Shown here: positions 1 through 10,172 of the stretch, one piece after another
Position numbering within the stretch: the first letter of the stretch is position 1
Layout of the letters: every line of letters begins with the position of its first letter
Assembly (NCBI RefSeq): GCF_003352915.1
Contig: NZ_CP022314.1
Coordinates: forward strand, 793,514 to 857,513
Reading direction: 5' to 3'
Length of the DNA stretch: 64,000 nt
DNA from: Arthrobacter sp. PM3
GTDB taxonomy: Bacteria > Actinomycetota > Actinomycetes > Actinomycetales > Micrococcaceae
Notes under the pieces: model-generated
What the model was told of the DNA's origin: nothing
Databases searched by the model: none
What the model saw: only the letters and a program-made list of their open reading frames with translations
Program-made: the position numbers and the translations under genes

Positions 1-533
1 TCCGGTTCAAGTACCTCGTGCTCGGCTTCATCCTGGGAGCCTCGATGTTCCCCGGCGTCGCCCTCATCACGCCGCTGTTCCAGCTCTTCACGAACATCGG
101 CTGGATGGGCACCTACCAGGCCCTGATCATCCCGAACATCTCGTTCGTGCTGCCGCTGACCGTCTACACCATGACCTCCTTCTTCCGCGAAATGCCGTGG
201 GAGCTGGAAGAATCGGCCCGGGTGGACGGCTGCACCCAGGGGCAGGCGTTCCGGCGGGTCATCATGCCGCTGGCCGCGCCGGCCATCTTCACCACGGCCA
301 TCCTGGCGTTCATCTCCTCCTGGAATGAATTCCTCATCGCCAGCCAGCTCTCCTCCGACGCCACCCAGCCGGTCACCGTGGCCATCGCCAGCTTCGCCGG
401 CGCCCAGCCCAACCAGATCCCCTACACCGCGATCATGGCCGCGGGCACCATCGTGACCATCCCGCTGGTCATCCTGGTCCTGGTGTTCCAGCGCAAGATC
501 GTCGCGGGCCTCACCGCCGGCGCCGTCAAATGA
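1..533 (+). CDS. Carbohydrate ABC transporter permease, MalG type (5' end outside window)
   Basis: This is the C-terminal part (about 176 residues) of an inner-membrane permease of a binding-protein-dependent sugar importer. The reading frame is open from base 3, so the true start lies upstream of the window. The EAA loop that contacts the ATPase is clear: ELEESARVDGCTQGQAF followed by RRVIMPLAAPA. Hydrophobic segments flank it, and the C-terminus ends in a last membrane helix plus QRKIVAGLTAGAVK, typical of MalG/LacG-like subunits. The substrate cannot be read from this fragment. Its stop overlaps the start of the next gene (ATGA), so the two are probably co-transcribed. Confidence 0.93.
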   Translation, partial: RFKYLVLGFILGASMFPGVALITPLFQLFTNIGWMGTYQALIIPNISFVLPLTVYTMTSFFREMPWELEESARVDGCTQGQAFRRVIMPLAAPAIFTTAILAFISSWNEFLIASQLSSDATQPVTVAIASFAGAQPNQIPYTAIMAAGTIVTIPLVILVLVFQRKIVAGLTAGAVK

Positions 534-832
534 CGGCCCCGGCCAGGGAAGACGGCGCCATGACCGGGCAGGTCAACAACAACGACAACGACAACCAGGG
601 CCACGTGCCGGCTTCGCGCCGGAAGGTGCGTTCGGGCGAGGACTTCGACATCATCATCGGGTTCATCGGCTTCTGGGCTATGGTGCTGTTGATCATCACC
701 GTGTGGATGGAAGTCACCGCCCAGGACGCCCTCGGCTGGGCCCTCGGGCTCCTGGCAGCACTGCTGGCCCTCTACGGCATGATCAGGCTGCGCCGCAGAC
801 TGCCTGGCCGCACCGCCACCCGGCGCCGCTAA
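530..832 (+). CDS. Small two-helix membrane protein downstream of sugar permease
   Basis: A 100-residue protein not recognised as a named family. The first 38 residues are polar and rich in Asn/Asp (NNNDNDNQ). Two hydrophobic segments follow, at about 42-61 and 68-84, and the C-terminus is strongly basic (RLRRRLPGRTATRRR), which suggests a cytoplasmic tail. The ATG at 530 overlaps the permease stop, implying translational coupling; an internal ATG at 560 is an alternative start. The position suggests an accessory of the ABC operon, but no function can be assigned. Confidence 0.7.
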   Translation: MTAPAREDGAMTGQVNNNDNDNQGHVPASRRKVRSGEDFDIIIGFIGFWAMVLLIITVWMEVTAQDALGWALGLLAALLALYGMIRLRRRLPGRTATRRR

Positions 833-870
833 GCAGCCGCGGGCCCCGGCCCTTCCACCCGCAAAAACCG

Positions 871-934
871 AAGTGCCCCGGACAGAATCATCCGTACAGA
901 ATCACCTGTACAGAATTAGCTGCCCGGGGCACTT
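871..934. terminator. Bidirectional hairpin between convergent genes
   Basis: A perfect 11-bp inverted repeat, AAGTGCCCCGG at 871-881 and CCGGGGCACTT at 924-934, lies between the convergent genes ending at 832 and 977. Position and symmetry suggest a terminator used from both sides. The 42-nt loop is long and carries three copies of ACAGAAT spaced about 14-15 nt apart, which is unusual for a simple terminator. Confidence 0.6.
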
Positions 935-976
935 CTTGTTGAGGCAGTGCAGCGCCGCTGCGGCCGCCGGCGGAAA

Positions 977-1873
977 TTACGAGGCGTCGGCCTCCTCGAA
1001 CTCGACGGCGGCGAGGATCTCCTTGGTCCGGGGGTTCAGCATGAATGCCTCGTCGTCGTCCTCCAGCATGAGGAACTCGCCCTGGTCCGTGACGAAATGC
1101 CAGGCCAGGGTGGTCTCCCCGTTGTGCTCGTAGTTCGGGTCGCCCATGGTGATCCGCTGCAGGCTGTGCCCGGCGATGTCGCACAGTTCCCGGATGATCT
1201 GCTCGAACTCCGGCGCGTCCAGGAGGGCTTCCTCTGCGGCGGCCGCCTGGCGCTCGGCGAGGTCGGGGATCCGGGCCACGCGTCCGGCGATGTGGGCGTC
1301 GAGGTCGTCCTCGGCAAGGACCTGTAGGTCCTCCTGGCCGCGCAGCCAGGCGGCGTTCAGCGCCACGACGTCCTCGGCGGCGAGGACGGATTCGAACTCC
1401 CCGTCCATTTCTTCGATGCGGCGCACGGCTTCGGAGACGCTGTCCTCCGCGTCGGCGCCCTCTGCGTTGTCCCCGGTGGCCCACCCGCTCCCGCCGTCGA
1501 GGTACATGTCGACGTCGGTGTCGGTCAGGCCGCCGAAGGCTGCCACAGTGCGGTTGAAGAGGTCCAGGTGTGCGGCGGCGCCCATGCCGGCCAGGCCGTC
1601 CCGCACGTAGGGATCGATTTCCTCGCGTTCGGGCGCGGTGAAGACATACTGGGCGAAGCCTCCGGCCTGCGCCTGGGTCAGGTAGAAGTCCACGTAGTAG
1701 CTGCGCAACGCGGTCGGCGAGATCTCGTCCTCGTCCAGCAGCTCTTCGAACATGGCGTTGACTACGGCGACGTTCGTGTCGACAACGTCCTGGTCGCCGC
1801 CCCGGAGGCATTCTGTGGTCAGCACCGTCGGGTAATTGTGGGCGGCCTGGCTGGTGGTCTCACCGTTGGTCAT
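977..1873 (-). CDS. DMP19-like (DUF4375) acidic protein
   Basis: A 298-residue soluble protein. The segment near residues 58-78, with QAQAGGFAQYVF, matches the core motif (QxxNGGFxQ) of the DMP19/DUF4375 family, whose founding member in Neisseria is a DNA-mimic protein. The sequence is rich in Asp and Glu, with runs such as ELLDEDE and MLEDDDE, in keeping with a DNA-mimic surface, but mimicry is inferred here. The C-terminal half (about 200-298) contains a separate compact region ending in NPRTKEILAAVEFEE. It is transcribed divergently from the SNF2 helicase across 196 bp. Confidence 0.7.
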   Translation of the reverse strand: MTNGETTSQAAHNYPTVLTTECLRGGDQDVVDTNVAVVNAMFEELLDEDEISPTALRSYYVDFYLTQAQAGGFAQYVFTAPEREEIDPYVRDGLAGMGAAAHLDLFNRTVAAFGGLTDTDVDMYLDGGSGWATGDNAEGADAEDSVSEAVRRIEEMDGEFESVLAAEDVVALNAAWLRGQEDLQVLAEDDLDAHIAGRVARIPDLAERQAAAAEEALLDAPEFEQIIRELCDIAGHSLQRITMGDPNYEHNGETTLAWHFVTDQGEFLMLEDDDEAFMLNPRTKEILAAVEFEEADAS

Positions 1874-2069
1874 GCGAAATCCTTACTGCTGGGACTGCTG
1901 ATACTCCGGACCTCTCCACGGTAGGGCCGTCTTCGCGGCCGGCAGCCGAGCCCGAGTTGAACGTCAGGCGAAGTTTGAGGGGACGTTCGCCGGCGGCCGG
2001 CAAATTCCGGGGACCTGCGCGGGCTCGCTAAGATGGATCAGATGACCTCCTGCCGAAAGTAGCGCGCAC

Positions 2070-5000
2070 ATGCCATCCCATCCGGACGAGAGTGCGGCAC
2101 TGGCAATCCAAACCCCCGCGATCAACGACCGCTCCCTCGCGGCCGGACTTGCCTACGCCATGGGGAGCCGCGTTTCCGCAATGTCCTTCGATCCCGCCAC
2201 GGGGCTGCTGCTGGGCAAAGTGCGCGGCGGTTCCGAGGTGCCCTACTCCACGACGGCGAAGCTCGTCCGGAAGTCCGGCGGCTGGAGCTGCACCGTGGGC
2301 GTCTGCAGCTGTCCGGTGCGCAAGGACTGCAAGCACGTCGCGGCCCTGCTCTTCTCGGCCGAGGACAACCCGGCCATCCGGCTCCAGCTGCTGGCCCCGG
2401 CTGAATCGACCCGGCTCTCCCGGCAGAGCGCCGCGCCGGAGCTGGCCGACTGGGAACAGGCGCTCAGCCCGCTGATCGCCAGCCCCGGCATCCCACCGTC
2501 CGCCAACGGCACCCCGCTCGCGCTGCAGTTCGAGGTCGAGGAACCCGCCCCGCACTTCTCCTACACCGGCCGCCGGGACCCGCTCCGCAGTGTCCGCCAG
2601 CTCAAGGCGCGGCCCGTAATCATGGGAGCGAAGGGCAAGTGGATCCGCGGCGACGTCTCCTGGAGCACGCTGAGCTACCTGAACTACCGGCGCGAATGCA
2701 ACGAGGCGCATGTGGAGTGGATGCAGGAGTTCCTCGCCGCACATGCCGGTGCCGCGAACCGCCAGTACGCCGGCACCGGGCTGTGGCTGGGCCTGAACAC
2801 CTACGCCGGCAAGAACCTGTGGAGCCTGCTGTCCCAGGCGCAGAAAATCGGTCTGGCCCTGGTGCCCAGCCGCGGTACGGAGCCCGTGCGGCTCGTTCAG
2901 GAGCCGGCCGCCGTCGGGCTGAACCTGGCGCGGTTCGGTTCCGGGGACGACGGCGGACTCGAGCTCGCGCCGACCATTACGGTGGAAGGCAAGACGGTGG
3001 ATCCGGCGTCGGTGGGGACCATCGGCCGCCCGGCGCACGGGATCTTCCTGGCGTCCGACGGCGATGCCCTTCCCGGAATCGCCCCTGCAGACCCGGCCAT
3101 CACCCTGGCCCCGCTGGAAAGCGGCCTCAGCGAGGAACTGCTGGCCTTCGTCACGGGCGGGACCACGCTGCGGATCCCGGCCCGGGACGAAAGCCGCTTC
3201 CTGACCGGGTTCTATCCCAAGCTGAAGCAGACCGCACGGGTCACGGCCTCGGACGAGTCAGTGGAGCTGCCGGCGCTGGCCGTGCCCACCCTGTCCCTGC
3301 TGGCCAACTACGGCGCCGACCACCGGGTCCGGCTGCACTGGGAATGGCATTACACGTCCGGGACCCTTGTCACGGCGCAGCCATTGTGGCGGCATCCGGG
3401 CGATCACGGCTACCGGGACGACCCCGCCGAGGCCCGCATCCTGGAGGCGGTCGGGCAGCCCTGGGACGTGGTGCCGGCCCTGGGCGAATCCGCCACCGGG
3501 GGCTGGGGGACGCCGCGGCTGGCGGCCACGGCCGAACTGTCGGGGCTGGACACGCTCGCCTTCACCGAGGACGTGCTGCCGCGGCTCCGCGAACTCCCCG
3601 ACGTCTCGGTGGACACCTCCGGCGAGATCGCGGACTACCGCGAAGCCGAGGAGGCCCCCGTGGTGGCGATCTCCACGACGGCAACGGACAGCCGGGACTG
3701 GTTCGACCTCGGCATTGTCATCACCTTGGAGGGCCAGCCGGTGTCCTTCGCGGCGCTGTTTTCCGCCCTTGCGTCCGGACAGACCCGCATGCTGCTGCCC
3801 AGCGGGGCGTACTTCTCCCTGGACCTGCCGGAACTGCACGAGCTGCGGGCCCTGATTGACGAGGCCCGGTCCCTGCAGGACAACCCGGGCGACAAGGACG
3901 CGCCGCTGCAGATCAGCCGGTTCCAGGCCGGGCTGTGGGACGAGCTCGCGCACCTAGGCATCGTCGACGAACAGGCCGCCGCGTGGCGCGAGTCCGTCGG
4001 CGGGCTGCTGGAAGGCGGTGTCCAGGGGCTCCCGCTGCCCGCGTCGCTCAACGCCGAGCTGCGCCCGTACCAGCTGGAGGGCTTCAACTGGCTGAGTTTC
4101 CTGTACCGGCACGGGCTCGGCGGCGTGCTGGCCGACGACATGGGCCTGGGCAAGACAGTCCAGGCGCTCGCCCTGATCTGCGCCGCCAAGGACGCTGCCG
4201 CGGGCGCTGCATCCGAGGCGGCCGGCACGGCATCCGACGCCGCTTCCGGCGGCGGCGCCGCCCCGTTCCTCGTCGTCGCGCCCACCAGTGTGGTGGGCAA
4301 CTGGGAGGCCGAAACCGCCCGGTTCGCGCCGGGCCTGAGCGTGCGCGCCGTCGGCGAAACTTTCGCCAAGAGCGGATTGGACCCGGCCGGCGCGCTGGCC
4401 GGTGCGGACATCGTCATCACCTCCTATGCCCTGTTCCGGATCGACTACGAGGCCTACGCGTCCCGGACCTGGGCCGGCCTGGTGCTCGATGAGGCCCAGT
4501 TCGTCAAGAACCACCAGTCCAAGGCGTACCAGTGCGCCCGCAAACTTCCGGCCGCCTTCAAGCTCGCCATCACGGGCACCCCGCTGGAGAACAACCTCAT
4601 GGAGTTCTGGGCTCTGACGTCGATTGTGGCCCCCGGGCTCTTCTCCAGCCCCAAACGGTTCGCCGAGTACTACCAGAAACCGGTGGAGAAGAACGGCGAC
4701 AAAGCCCAGCTGGACAAGCTCCGGCGCCGGGTCCGGCCGCTGATGATGCGGCGCACCAAGGAACAGGTCATCCGGGACCTGCCGCCCAAGCAGGAACAGA
4801 TCCTGGACGTGGTGCTGAATCCGCGGCACCAGAAGGTCTACCAGACGCACCTGCAGCGGGAGCGCCAGAAGATCCTGGGCCTCATCGACGATGTCAACAA
4901 GAACCGCTTCACCATCTTCCAGTCGCTGACCCTGCTCCGGCAGCTCAGCCTGGACCCCTCACTGATCGACCCTTCGCTCTCCGGCGTGCGCTCCAGCAAG

Positions 5001-5498
5001 CTCGATGTCCTGTTCGAGCAGCTCGCCGACCTCGTGGCCGAGGGCCACCGGGCCTTGATCTTCAGCCAGTTCACCGGCTTCCTGGGCAAGGTCCGCGAGC
5101 GGCTGGTCGAGGAGAACATCGAGTTCTGCTACCTCGACGGCAGCACCCGCAACCGGTCCGACGTCGTGAATGAATTCAAGAACGGCGCCGCGCCGGTGTT
5201 CCTCATCAGCCTCAAGGCCGGCGGCTTCGGCCTGAACCTGACGGAGGCCGACTACGTGTTCCTGCTGGACCCGTGGTGGAACCCGGCCTCCGAGGCCCAG
5301 GCCGTGGACCGGACCCACCGGATCGGCCAGGCCCGGAACGTCATGGTGTACCGACTGGTCGCCAAGGACACGATCGAGGAGAAGGTCATGGCGCTCAAGG
5401 CGAAGAAATCCCAGCTGTTCGCCGACGTCATGGAGGGCGACGCGCTCGCCGGCGGCGCCCTCACGGCGGAGGACCTCGCCGGGCTGTTCAACGACTAA
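2070..5498 (+). CDS. SWIM zinc-finger SNF2-family helicase
   Basis: A 1142-residue ATP-dependent DNA translocase of the bacterial SNF2/HepA group. A SWIM zinc finger is present at residues 79-89 (CSCPVRKDCKH, pattern CxCx5CxH). A long middle region of about 500 residues corresponds to the SNF2-associated N-terminal domain. The motor follows: Walker A in DDMGLGKT near 690-696, Walker B variant DEAQ near 805, TGTPLENN, and motif VI THRIGQAR near 1080. A low-complexity Ala-rich insert lies just after Walker A. These proteins are thought to remodel protein-DNA or RNA polymerase complexes; the exact target is unknown. It is monocistronic, facing a convergent small membrane-protein gene. Confidence 0.93.
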   Translation: MPSHPDESAALAIQTPAINDRSLAAGLAYAMGSRVSAMSFDPATGLLLGKVRGGSEVPYSTTAKLVRKSGGWSCTVGVCSCPVRKDCKHVAALLFSAEDNPAIRLQLLAPAESTRLSRQSAAPELADWEQALSPLIASPGIPPSANGTPLALQFEVEEPAPHFSYTGRRDPLRSVRQLKARPVIMGAKGKWIRGDVSWSTLSYLNYRRECNEAHVEWMQEFLAAHAGAANRQYAGTGLWLGLNTYAGKNLWSLLSQAQKIGLALVPSRGTEPVRLVQEPAAVGLNLARFGSGDDGGLELAPTITVEGKTVDPASVGTIGRPAHGIFLASDGDALPGIAPADPAITLAPLESGLSEELLAFVTGGTTLRIPARDESRFLTGFYPKLKQTARVTASDESVELPALAVPTLSLLANYGADHRVRLHWEWHYTSGTLVTAQPLWRHPGDHGYRDDPAEARILEAVGQPWDVVPALGESATGGWGTPRLAATAELSGLDTLAFTEDVLPRLRELPDVSVDTSGEIADYREAEEAPVVAISTTATDSRDWFDLGIVITLEGQPVSFAALFSALASGQTRMLLPSGAYFSLDLPELHELRALIDEARSLQDNPGDKDAPLQISRFQAGLWDELAHLGIVDEQAAAWRESVGGLLEGGVQGLPLPASLNAELRPYQLEGFNWLSFLYRHGLGGVLADDMGLGKTVQALALICAAKDAAAGAASEAAGTASDAASGGGAAPFLVVAPTSVVGNWEAETARFAPGLSVRAVGETFAKSGLDPAGALAGADIVITSYALFRIDYEAYASRTWAGLVLDEAQFVKNHQSKAYQCARKLPAAFKLAITGTPLENNLMEFWALTSIVAPGLFSSPKRFAEYYQKPVEKNGDKAQLDKLRRRVRPLMMRRTKEQVIRDLPPKQEQILDVVLNPRHQKVYQTHLQRERQKILGLIDDVNKNRFTIFQSLTLLRQLSLDPSLIDPSLSGVRSSKLDVLFEQLADLVAEGHRALIFSQFTGFLGKVRERLVEENIEFCYLDGSTRNRSDVVNEFKNGAAPVFLISLKAGGFGLNLTEADYVFLLDPWWNPASEAQAVDRTHRIGQARNVMVYRLVAKDTIEEKVMALKAKKSQLFADVMEGDALAGGALTAEDLAGLFND

Positions 5499-5510
5499 GG
5501 GTGTCCCGGT

Positions 5511-5969
5511 TCAGCCGGCCGGGGTCCGGAGCCGGGCCAGGAGCGTGGCGGCGAGCAGCGCCGTCGTCATTTCCAGCGCGATGACCGCCAGCAGCGCCGC
5601 GGATCCCGACGGCGCCGCACCGGCCGCCGCGGTGCCGGCAGTGGCTGCACCGTGCGAGTGGCCCCCGGCGCCGGACCCGGTCCCGATCCCGAGGAGCAGG
5701 ACGGCGTGCACCGCGGTCATGGCGAGCGCCGAGGCCATGACCTGGCGGAGCGAGCGGGCCCGGCCGCGGCGCCAGATGTGCACGGCGCACGGCAGGCACA
5801 CGGCCACCATCGCCAGCATCAGCAGGTTCAGCCAGGTCCCGTGATGGTTCCCGGCGACGAGCCACAGGTGCGCGAGGCACGAGGCCGCCGTCACGGCCGC
5901 GCAGATCCGCGAATGCAGGACGGCGCCGACGGGACCGGCGGTGCGGTCCCGTCCCGCCAGGACGGTCAC
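5511..5969 (-). CDS. Four-helix membrane protein downstream of copper amine oxidase
   Basis: A 152-residue protein with about four hydrophobic segments and a His-containing loop between the last two (GGHSHGAATAG). It starts 8 nt after the amine oxidase stop, so it is probably the second gene of that operon. The HSH loop could bind copper, and co-transcription with a copper enzyme makes a role in copper supply or membrane association conceivable, but this is inference. No named family is recognised with certainty. Confidence 0.65.
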   Translation of the reverse strand: MTVLAGRDRTAGPVGAVLHSRICAAVTAASCLAHLWLVAGNHHGTWLNLLMLAMVAVCLPCAVHIWRRGRARSLRQVMASALAMTAVHAVLLLGIGTGSGAGGHSHGAATAGTAAAGAAPSGSAALLAVIALEMTTALLAATLLARLRTPAG

Positions 5970-5977
5970 GGCGCCGG

Positions 5978-7900
5978 CTAGCTGTGGCAGTGGCCGCCGG
6001 CCGGCTGTGCACTCGCGGGCACATCCAGCACGGGGCTGCGGTCAAAGAAGCCCTCCGGCCGGAGCTTGAAGCCGGCCGTGTCCACGGGCATGATGGGCCA
6101 GTCCTCGGGCCGCGGGAAGTGCGTCAGGCCGAAGGTGTGCCAGAGAACGATGTCCTGGCCGTCCAGGTCACGGTCCTGGGCCACATACTCCGGCAGCCCC
6201 GCTCCCCCGGCGTGCTGGTTCACGAAATCGCCCGTGGGGTAGCGCTCGTCCTCGGCGAAGCGTGTCACCCAGAGGTCCTTGGTCGCAAACGCCGCGCGCC
6301 GGGCGATCGAGGACTCCGGGTCGGCCAGCAGGGTGGGCTGGCCCTCGGCGTGCAGCTTGTAGGCCACGGGCTCGCCAAGGCGGTTGCGTGACTCCGGGTT
6401 GGAGATGACCCAGGTCCGGCCGCTGCGGGCGTCGGCCTGCCGCGCGCCCTCGGATTCGCGGGCGATCAGCGTGCGTTTCCGGGAGAAGGCGTTGCCGCGC
6501 TCGTTGCCTTTGCCCATTGCCTGCCGGACCACGTCTTCTTCCTCGACCCGGTTGGTGAGGCCGTCGATCGCCATGTCCAGCCGGGCGCTGAACAGGTGCT
6601 GGTGGTAGGGGGCGCCCAGGCCCGGGGCGAGCTGGGAGATGTTGGCCGATCCGCCTTCCGGGTAGGCGGAGGTGAAGACGACGCCGGTGGCCTTGGCCTC
6701 GAACTCGATGGTGCCGTCGAGGTAGAGGTACCAGTAGAAGCCGTAGTCGTAGTTGCCGATCGTGGTGAAGAAGGAGATCACCAGGCGGCGGTTCCGGCGC
6801 GTGTAGTTGATGCCCGTCCAGAGGTCGCTGTGCTTGGCCAGGATGCCCCAGTCTTCCTCGTGCATGCAGATGCCGTTGCGGATTTCCCGGGGGTTGCCGA
6901 AGGCGTCGCTGATGACGGGGCTGAGGTAGGTGATCTCGCCGAGGCAGTCGCAGCCCAGTTCCAGGGAGTTGGCGTACTGGCCGACGAGGTATTCGCCGGT
7001 GTCGAAGTAGTTCTGCCAGGACCGGATCGGCGACGGATCCCCGTACGGGACCACCATTTCGGCGATCGACGCCCGGTTGATGACGGGCCGCTTGCGGTCG
7101 CCGTCCTGGAAGGCCAGGTTGTGCAGCACCACGCCTTCGCGGACGTCGAAGCCGACGTCGACGCTCCATTTTTCCCACTCGACGTGGTTGTTGCCGGTGA
7201 CCGTGAAGCTGGGGCCCTCGGGCTGGGTGATGTGCAGGGGCTTCTGGCTGGTGCGCAGCGGGCCCGTGAGTTCGGGGTCCGTGTAGTTGCCGTGCTCCGC
7301 CGGGACGGGCACGGCGCCGAGGTCCAGGACCTGGGTGACTTCCTGGCTGACGACGTCGACATAAGCGACCAGGCCGTCCACCGGGTGCGCCCAGGCGCTG
7401 TCCTCGGGAAAGTCCTGCGCGAAGGCCAGCCCGCGGAGGATGCGGCGGCCCTTCTCCTCGGGGTACTCGAAGACGCCGGCGGACAGCGGCGCGACGCGCA
7501 CCTTGCTGACGTCCAGGCCGCGGTCGGCCAGCGCTTTGAGCCACCGTTCGTCCGTGGCCAGGAGCTGCTCGACCACTTCGAACTCTTCCTCCAGGACGGG
7601 AAGCTCGCCGGTCACCGCGGTGTCGAGCTCGACGGCGGAAATCACCTCGCCGCTGGTCACCGAGACGGTCACGTCCGCGGGGCAGCCGCCCGAGACGTCG
7701 TGGACGAAAGTCCGGAACCGGCGGTCCCTGCTGCCTGCCGGAGCGTTCCTGGCCGGGTCCACGAGGCCCAGGTACGCGATGCGCTTGGTCTCGCCCAGCA
7801 GGCCCGCGGTGCGCAGGATGCCCTGGACCGCTGTAATTTCGGCGCCCGTGGCCAGGCTGTAGGGGCTGTTTGTGGTGAGGGTGTCAGATTGTGCAGGCAT
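5978..7900 (-). CDS. Copper/topaquinone amine oxidase, phenylethylamine-oxidase like
   Basis: A 640-residue primary-amine oxidase, almost the same length as the Arthrobacter globiformis phenylethylamine oxidase (AGAO). It oxidises primary amines to aldehydes with release of ammonia and peroxide. The tyrosine that becomes topaquinone is in the NYDYGF motif (Tyr384). The catalytic-base aspartate is in [10 protein letters not shown] near residue 300. Copper ligands are HQH near 433-435 and the His in [12 protein letters not shown] near 594. The ATG at 7898-7900 (MPAQSDTLT) is chosen because the longer open frame upstream runs through the divergent TetR gene. Probably controlled by the TetR at 8024 and followed by a small membrane-protein gene. 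Confidence 0.96.
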   Translation of the reverse strand: MPAQSDTLTTNSPYSLATGAEITAVQGILRTAGLLGETKRIAYLGLVDPARNAPAGSRDRRFRTFVHDVSGGCPADVTVSVTSGEVISAVELDTAVTGELPVLEEEFEVVEQLLATDERWLKALADRGLDVSKVRVAPLSAGVFEYPEEKGRRILRGLAFAQDFPEDSAWAHPVDGLVAYVDVVSQEVTQVLDLGAVPVPAEHGNYTDPELTGPLRTSQKPLHITQPEGPSFTVTGNNHVEWEKWSVDVGFDVREGVVLHNLAFQDGDRKRPVINRASIAEMVVPYGDPSPIRSWQNYFDTGEYLVGQYANSLELGCDCLGEITYLSPVISDAFGNPREIRNGICMHEEDWGILAKHSDLWTGINYTRRNRRLVISFFTTIGNYDYGFYWYLYLDGTIEFEAKATGVVFTSAYPEGGSANISQLAPGLGAPYHQHLFSARLDMAIDGLTNRVEEEDVVRQAMGKGNERGNAFSRKRTLIARESEGARQADARSGRTWVISNPESRNRLGEPVAYKLHAEGQPTLLADPESSIARRAAFATKDLWVTRFAEDERYPTGDFVNQHAGGAGLPEYVAQDRDLDGQDIVLWHTFGLTHFPRPEDWPIMPVDTAGFKLRPEGFFDRSPVLDVPASAQPAGGHCHS

Positions 7901-7945
7901 TGTTGCGGCCTTCGTTCGGGGACCTTGGCGGGTCGGAACTTTATT

Positions 7946-7963
7946 TTCTATAGTTGTAGAGAA
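7946..7963. promoter_or_regulatory. Candidate operator between amine oxidase and TetR genes
   Basis: TTCTATA-GTTG-TAGAGAA is an inverted repeat (6 of 7 positions paired) in an AT-rich patch of an otherwise GC-rich region. It sits 45 bp upstream of the amine oxidase start and 60 bp upstream of the TetR start, where a TetR dimer could control both genes. The repeat is seen directly; binding is inferred. Confidence 0.45.
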
Positions 7964-8023
7964 TACGGAAATGTAAGCTGTGCCACAAGAGTCCGACGCT
8001 AAGAGATTTTGGGGAGCTGCCCG

Positions 8024-8614
8024 GTGCCAAAGATTGTCGACCACGACCAGCGGCGGCTTGAACTCGTCGACGCCACGTGGCGGACCATCGCCCGGCTCGG
8101 CATCGAAAGTGCCACCATGCGGGAGATCGCCCTCGAGGCCGGCTTCGCGAACGGAGCCCTCAAGCCGTACTTCCCGACGAAGGATGACCTGCTGACATTC
8201 GCGTTCAGTCACGTCTTCAACCGCACCAACGAGCGCATCGCGGAAGTCACCGCCGGGCAGGCCGGGCTGGAGGCCCTGCGGGCGTTCTGCGTCGAGGTGC
8301 TGCCCCTGGATGAAGAGCGCATCAACGAGGCCCGGATCGTCATTCCGTTCTGGCAGAAGGCCATCAACGACCCAAACAAGGCCCGGATCCACCGGGAATC
8401 GATGGAGCAGTGGCTGGCCGCGATACGGCGGTACCTCACGGAGGCGCGGCAGGCGGGCACGGTGGCCACCGCCGTCGGCGACGCCGCCCTGGCCGGACAG
8501 CTGCTCAACCTGCTGCTGGGGGCGCAGATAGCGGCGGCACTCGCCCCCGAAGGACAGGTGGAACTCGGGCTGAACGAGCAGCTCGAGGGTTTCCTGACCC
8601 TGCTGGGCTGTTAG
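8024..8614 (+). CDS. TetR-family regulator, divergent from copper amine oxidase
   Basis: A 196-residue one-component repressor. The N-terminal helix-turn-helix is at about 22-47 ([22 protein letters not shown]). The C-terminal ligand domain has the BetI/TetR_C_6-like look ([11 protein letters not shown]). GTG at 8024 is preferred over an in-frame TTG at 8009 because GGGGAG lies 7 nt upstream of it. Its position opposite the amine oxidase makes an amine or aldehyde a likely inducer (inference). Its stop overlaps the MFS stop by 4 bp, tail to tail. Confidence 0.9.
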   Translation: MPKIVDHDQRRLELVDATWRTIARLGIESATMREIALEAGFANGALKPYFPTKDDLLTFAFSHVFNRTNERIAEVTAGQAGLEALRAFCVEVLPLDEERINEARIVIPFWQKAINDPNKARIHRESMEQWLAAIRRYLTEARQAGTVATAVGDAALAGQLLNLLLGAQIAAALAPEGQVELGLNEQLEGFLTLLGC

Positions 8615-10059
8615 GCCCGCGGGCTGCCCTCGCGCGCAGCGGCGGCCTGTCTGGCGGGACTTGTGGCCGGCATCCCGATGACCGCGACGGCGGTCAGTGC
8701 GGCGCAGACCGTGACGGCGAGGAACACGGCGGCGGAGGCCGCCACGACGGTGTGGGGATCCGTCTCGCCGTGCGGGGTGCCGGCATAGATCGAGTTCGCG
8801 ATCGCCCCGAAAACGGCGACCCCAAGAGCGCTGCCGATCGACCGCGCGAACAGGTTGGTGCCGGTGACCACGCCGCGCTCGTTCCACTCAACGCTCGTCT
8901 GCGCGGCAATGAGGGTCGGGGTTGCGACGAGGCCGAGGCCGAGCCCCACGATGAAGCAGCTGCCCGCGGCCAGCAGGACGCTGGGCGAGGACGCGGTCAG
9001 GGCAAGCAGCGCCGAACCGATGATGGTGACCGTGACGCCGATCATGGCAGTGTTCCGGAACCCGATCCGAAGGTACAGGCGGCCCGATTGGGAAGCGCTG
9101 ATCGGCCAGCCGATGGTCAGCGCCGCCAGGGCGAGCCCGGCCAGGATCGGTGAGGTCGAGAGGGCACCCTCGAGGAACGTCGGGACGTAGGAGGTAAGGC
9201 CCAGCATGACCGCACCGACGCCGAAGGCGACCAGCGCCGTCGTCGCGAGCAGCCGGCGGGAGACCACCCACGGCGGCAGAACCGGCTCCGCCGCCCGCCG
9301 CTCGGCCAGGACGAAGGCCCCGAACAGCACCGCGCCGCCTGTGAACACGGCGACGCTGATGGTGGAGTTCCAGGCCCAGGCCTGGCCGCCTTCGAGGGCC
9401 CCGAGGATGAGCAGGGTAAGCGAGACCGTGAGCAGCCCGGCTCCCAGATAGTCGATCCTGTGCTTCGCGCGCTCGATCTTCTCGTGGAATGACCGGATGA
9501 GCATCCACCCTGCCACCAGGCACAGCGGGATGTTCACGAGGAAGATGCCGCGCCAAATGCCGAGCGAGGCAAAGACGCCACCGAGCGTGGGACCGACCAC
9601 CGAGGAGACCGCCCACACGCTCGCAAGGTAGCCCTGCACTTTGGCGCGCTCCGCCAGCGTGTAGATATCACCCGCGATGGTGATCGCCATCGGTTGCACG
9701 GCACCGGCACCCAGGCCCTGCACCACACGGAATGCAATCAGGACGGGCATGCTCCAGGCGACCCCGCAGAGGACCGAACCGAGCAGGAAAAGGCCGATTC
9801 CAAGGAGCATGATCGGCTTGCGGCCGATCATGTCGGAGAGCTTCGCGTAGACGGGCACGGAAACGGCCTGCGCCAGCAGGTAGGCGGAGAACAGCCACGG
9901 GAATGAGGCGAATCCGCCGATGTCGTGGACGATCGAGGGCACAGCCGTCGCCACAATCGTCGCATCGATCGCCACAAGGCCGGTCGAGAGCATCAGGGCG
10001 ATAAGGACGGGGCCGCGTTCGGAGCGGAAGCCAACTCCCTCGACAGGCGGTGTCGTCAC
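8611..10059 (-). CDS. MFS drug:H+ antiporter, DHA2 family (14 TM)
   Basis: A 482-residue exporter with about 14 membrane segments. The DHA2 signatures are visible: motif A-like [10 protein letters not shown], motif C-like [10 protein letters not shown], and the first-helix motif LDATIV-like ([15 protein letters not shown]). The GTG at 10057-10059 is chosen since TAGGAG precedes it by 5 nt; the open frame extends further without a ribosome site. Homologues export drugs, dyes or amino-acid-like compounds; the substrate is unknown. It is divergent from the AraC gene over a 227-bp region with two strong inverted repeats, so AraC may regulate it. Confidence 0.92.
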   Translation of the reverse strand: MTTPPVEGVGFRSERGPVLIALMLSTGLVAIDATIVATAVPSIVHDIGGFASFPWLFSAYLLAQAVSVPVYAKLSDMIGRKPIMLLGIGLFLLGSVLCGVAWSMPVLIAFRVVQGLGAGAVQPMAITIAGDIYTLAERAKVQGYLASVWAVSSVVGPTLGGVFASLGIWRGIFLVNIPLCLVAGWMLIRSFHEKIERAKHRIDYLGAGLLTVSLTLLILGALEGGQAWAWNSTISVAVFTGGAVLFGAFVLAERRAAEPVLPPWVVSRRLLATTALVAFGVGAVMLGLTSYVPTFLEGALSTSPILAGLALAALTIGWPISASQSGRLYLRIGFRNTAMIGVTVTIIGSALLALTASSPSVLLAAGSCFIVGLGLGLVATPTLIAAQTSVEWNERGVVTGTNLFARSIGSALGVAVFGAIANSIYAGTPHGETDPHTVVAASAAVFLAVTVCAALTAVAVIGMPATSPARQAAAAREGSPRA

Positions 10060-10172
10060 GTGTTCTCCTACCGTCGGCGCCCGCGGCGCGCTGCACACGG
10101 AACCAGTTCCGGCCCCTATGGCATAACTGCACCGGCCGCCGAATTAGTCCCGCCCCGGGCTTTCCGGCCGGG

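Noticed and set aside
2028-3038. Open frame of 336 codons on the minus strand
   Set aside because: It lies inside the SNF2 gene, has no known domain, and is due to high GC content.
7901-8887. N-terminal extension that would make the amine oxidase 969 residues
   Set aside because: The extension overlaps the divergent TetR and MFS genes; a normal start gives the family length.
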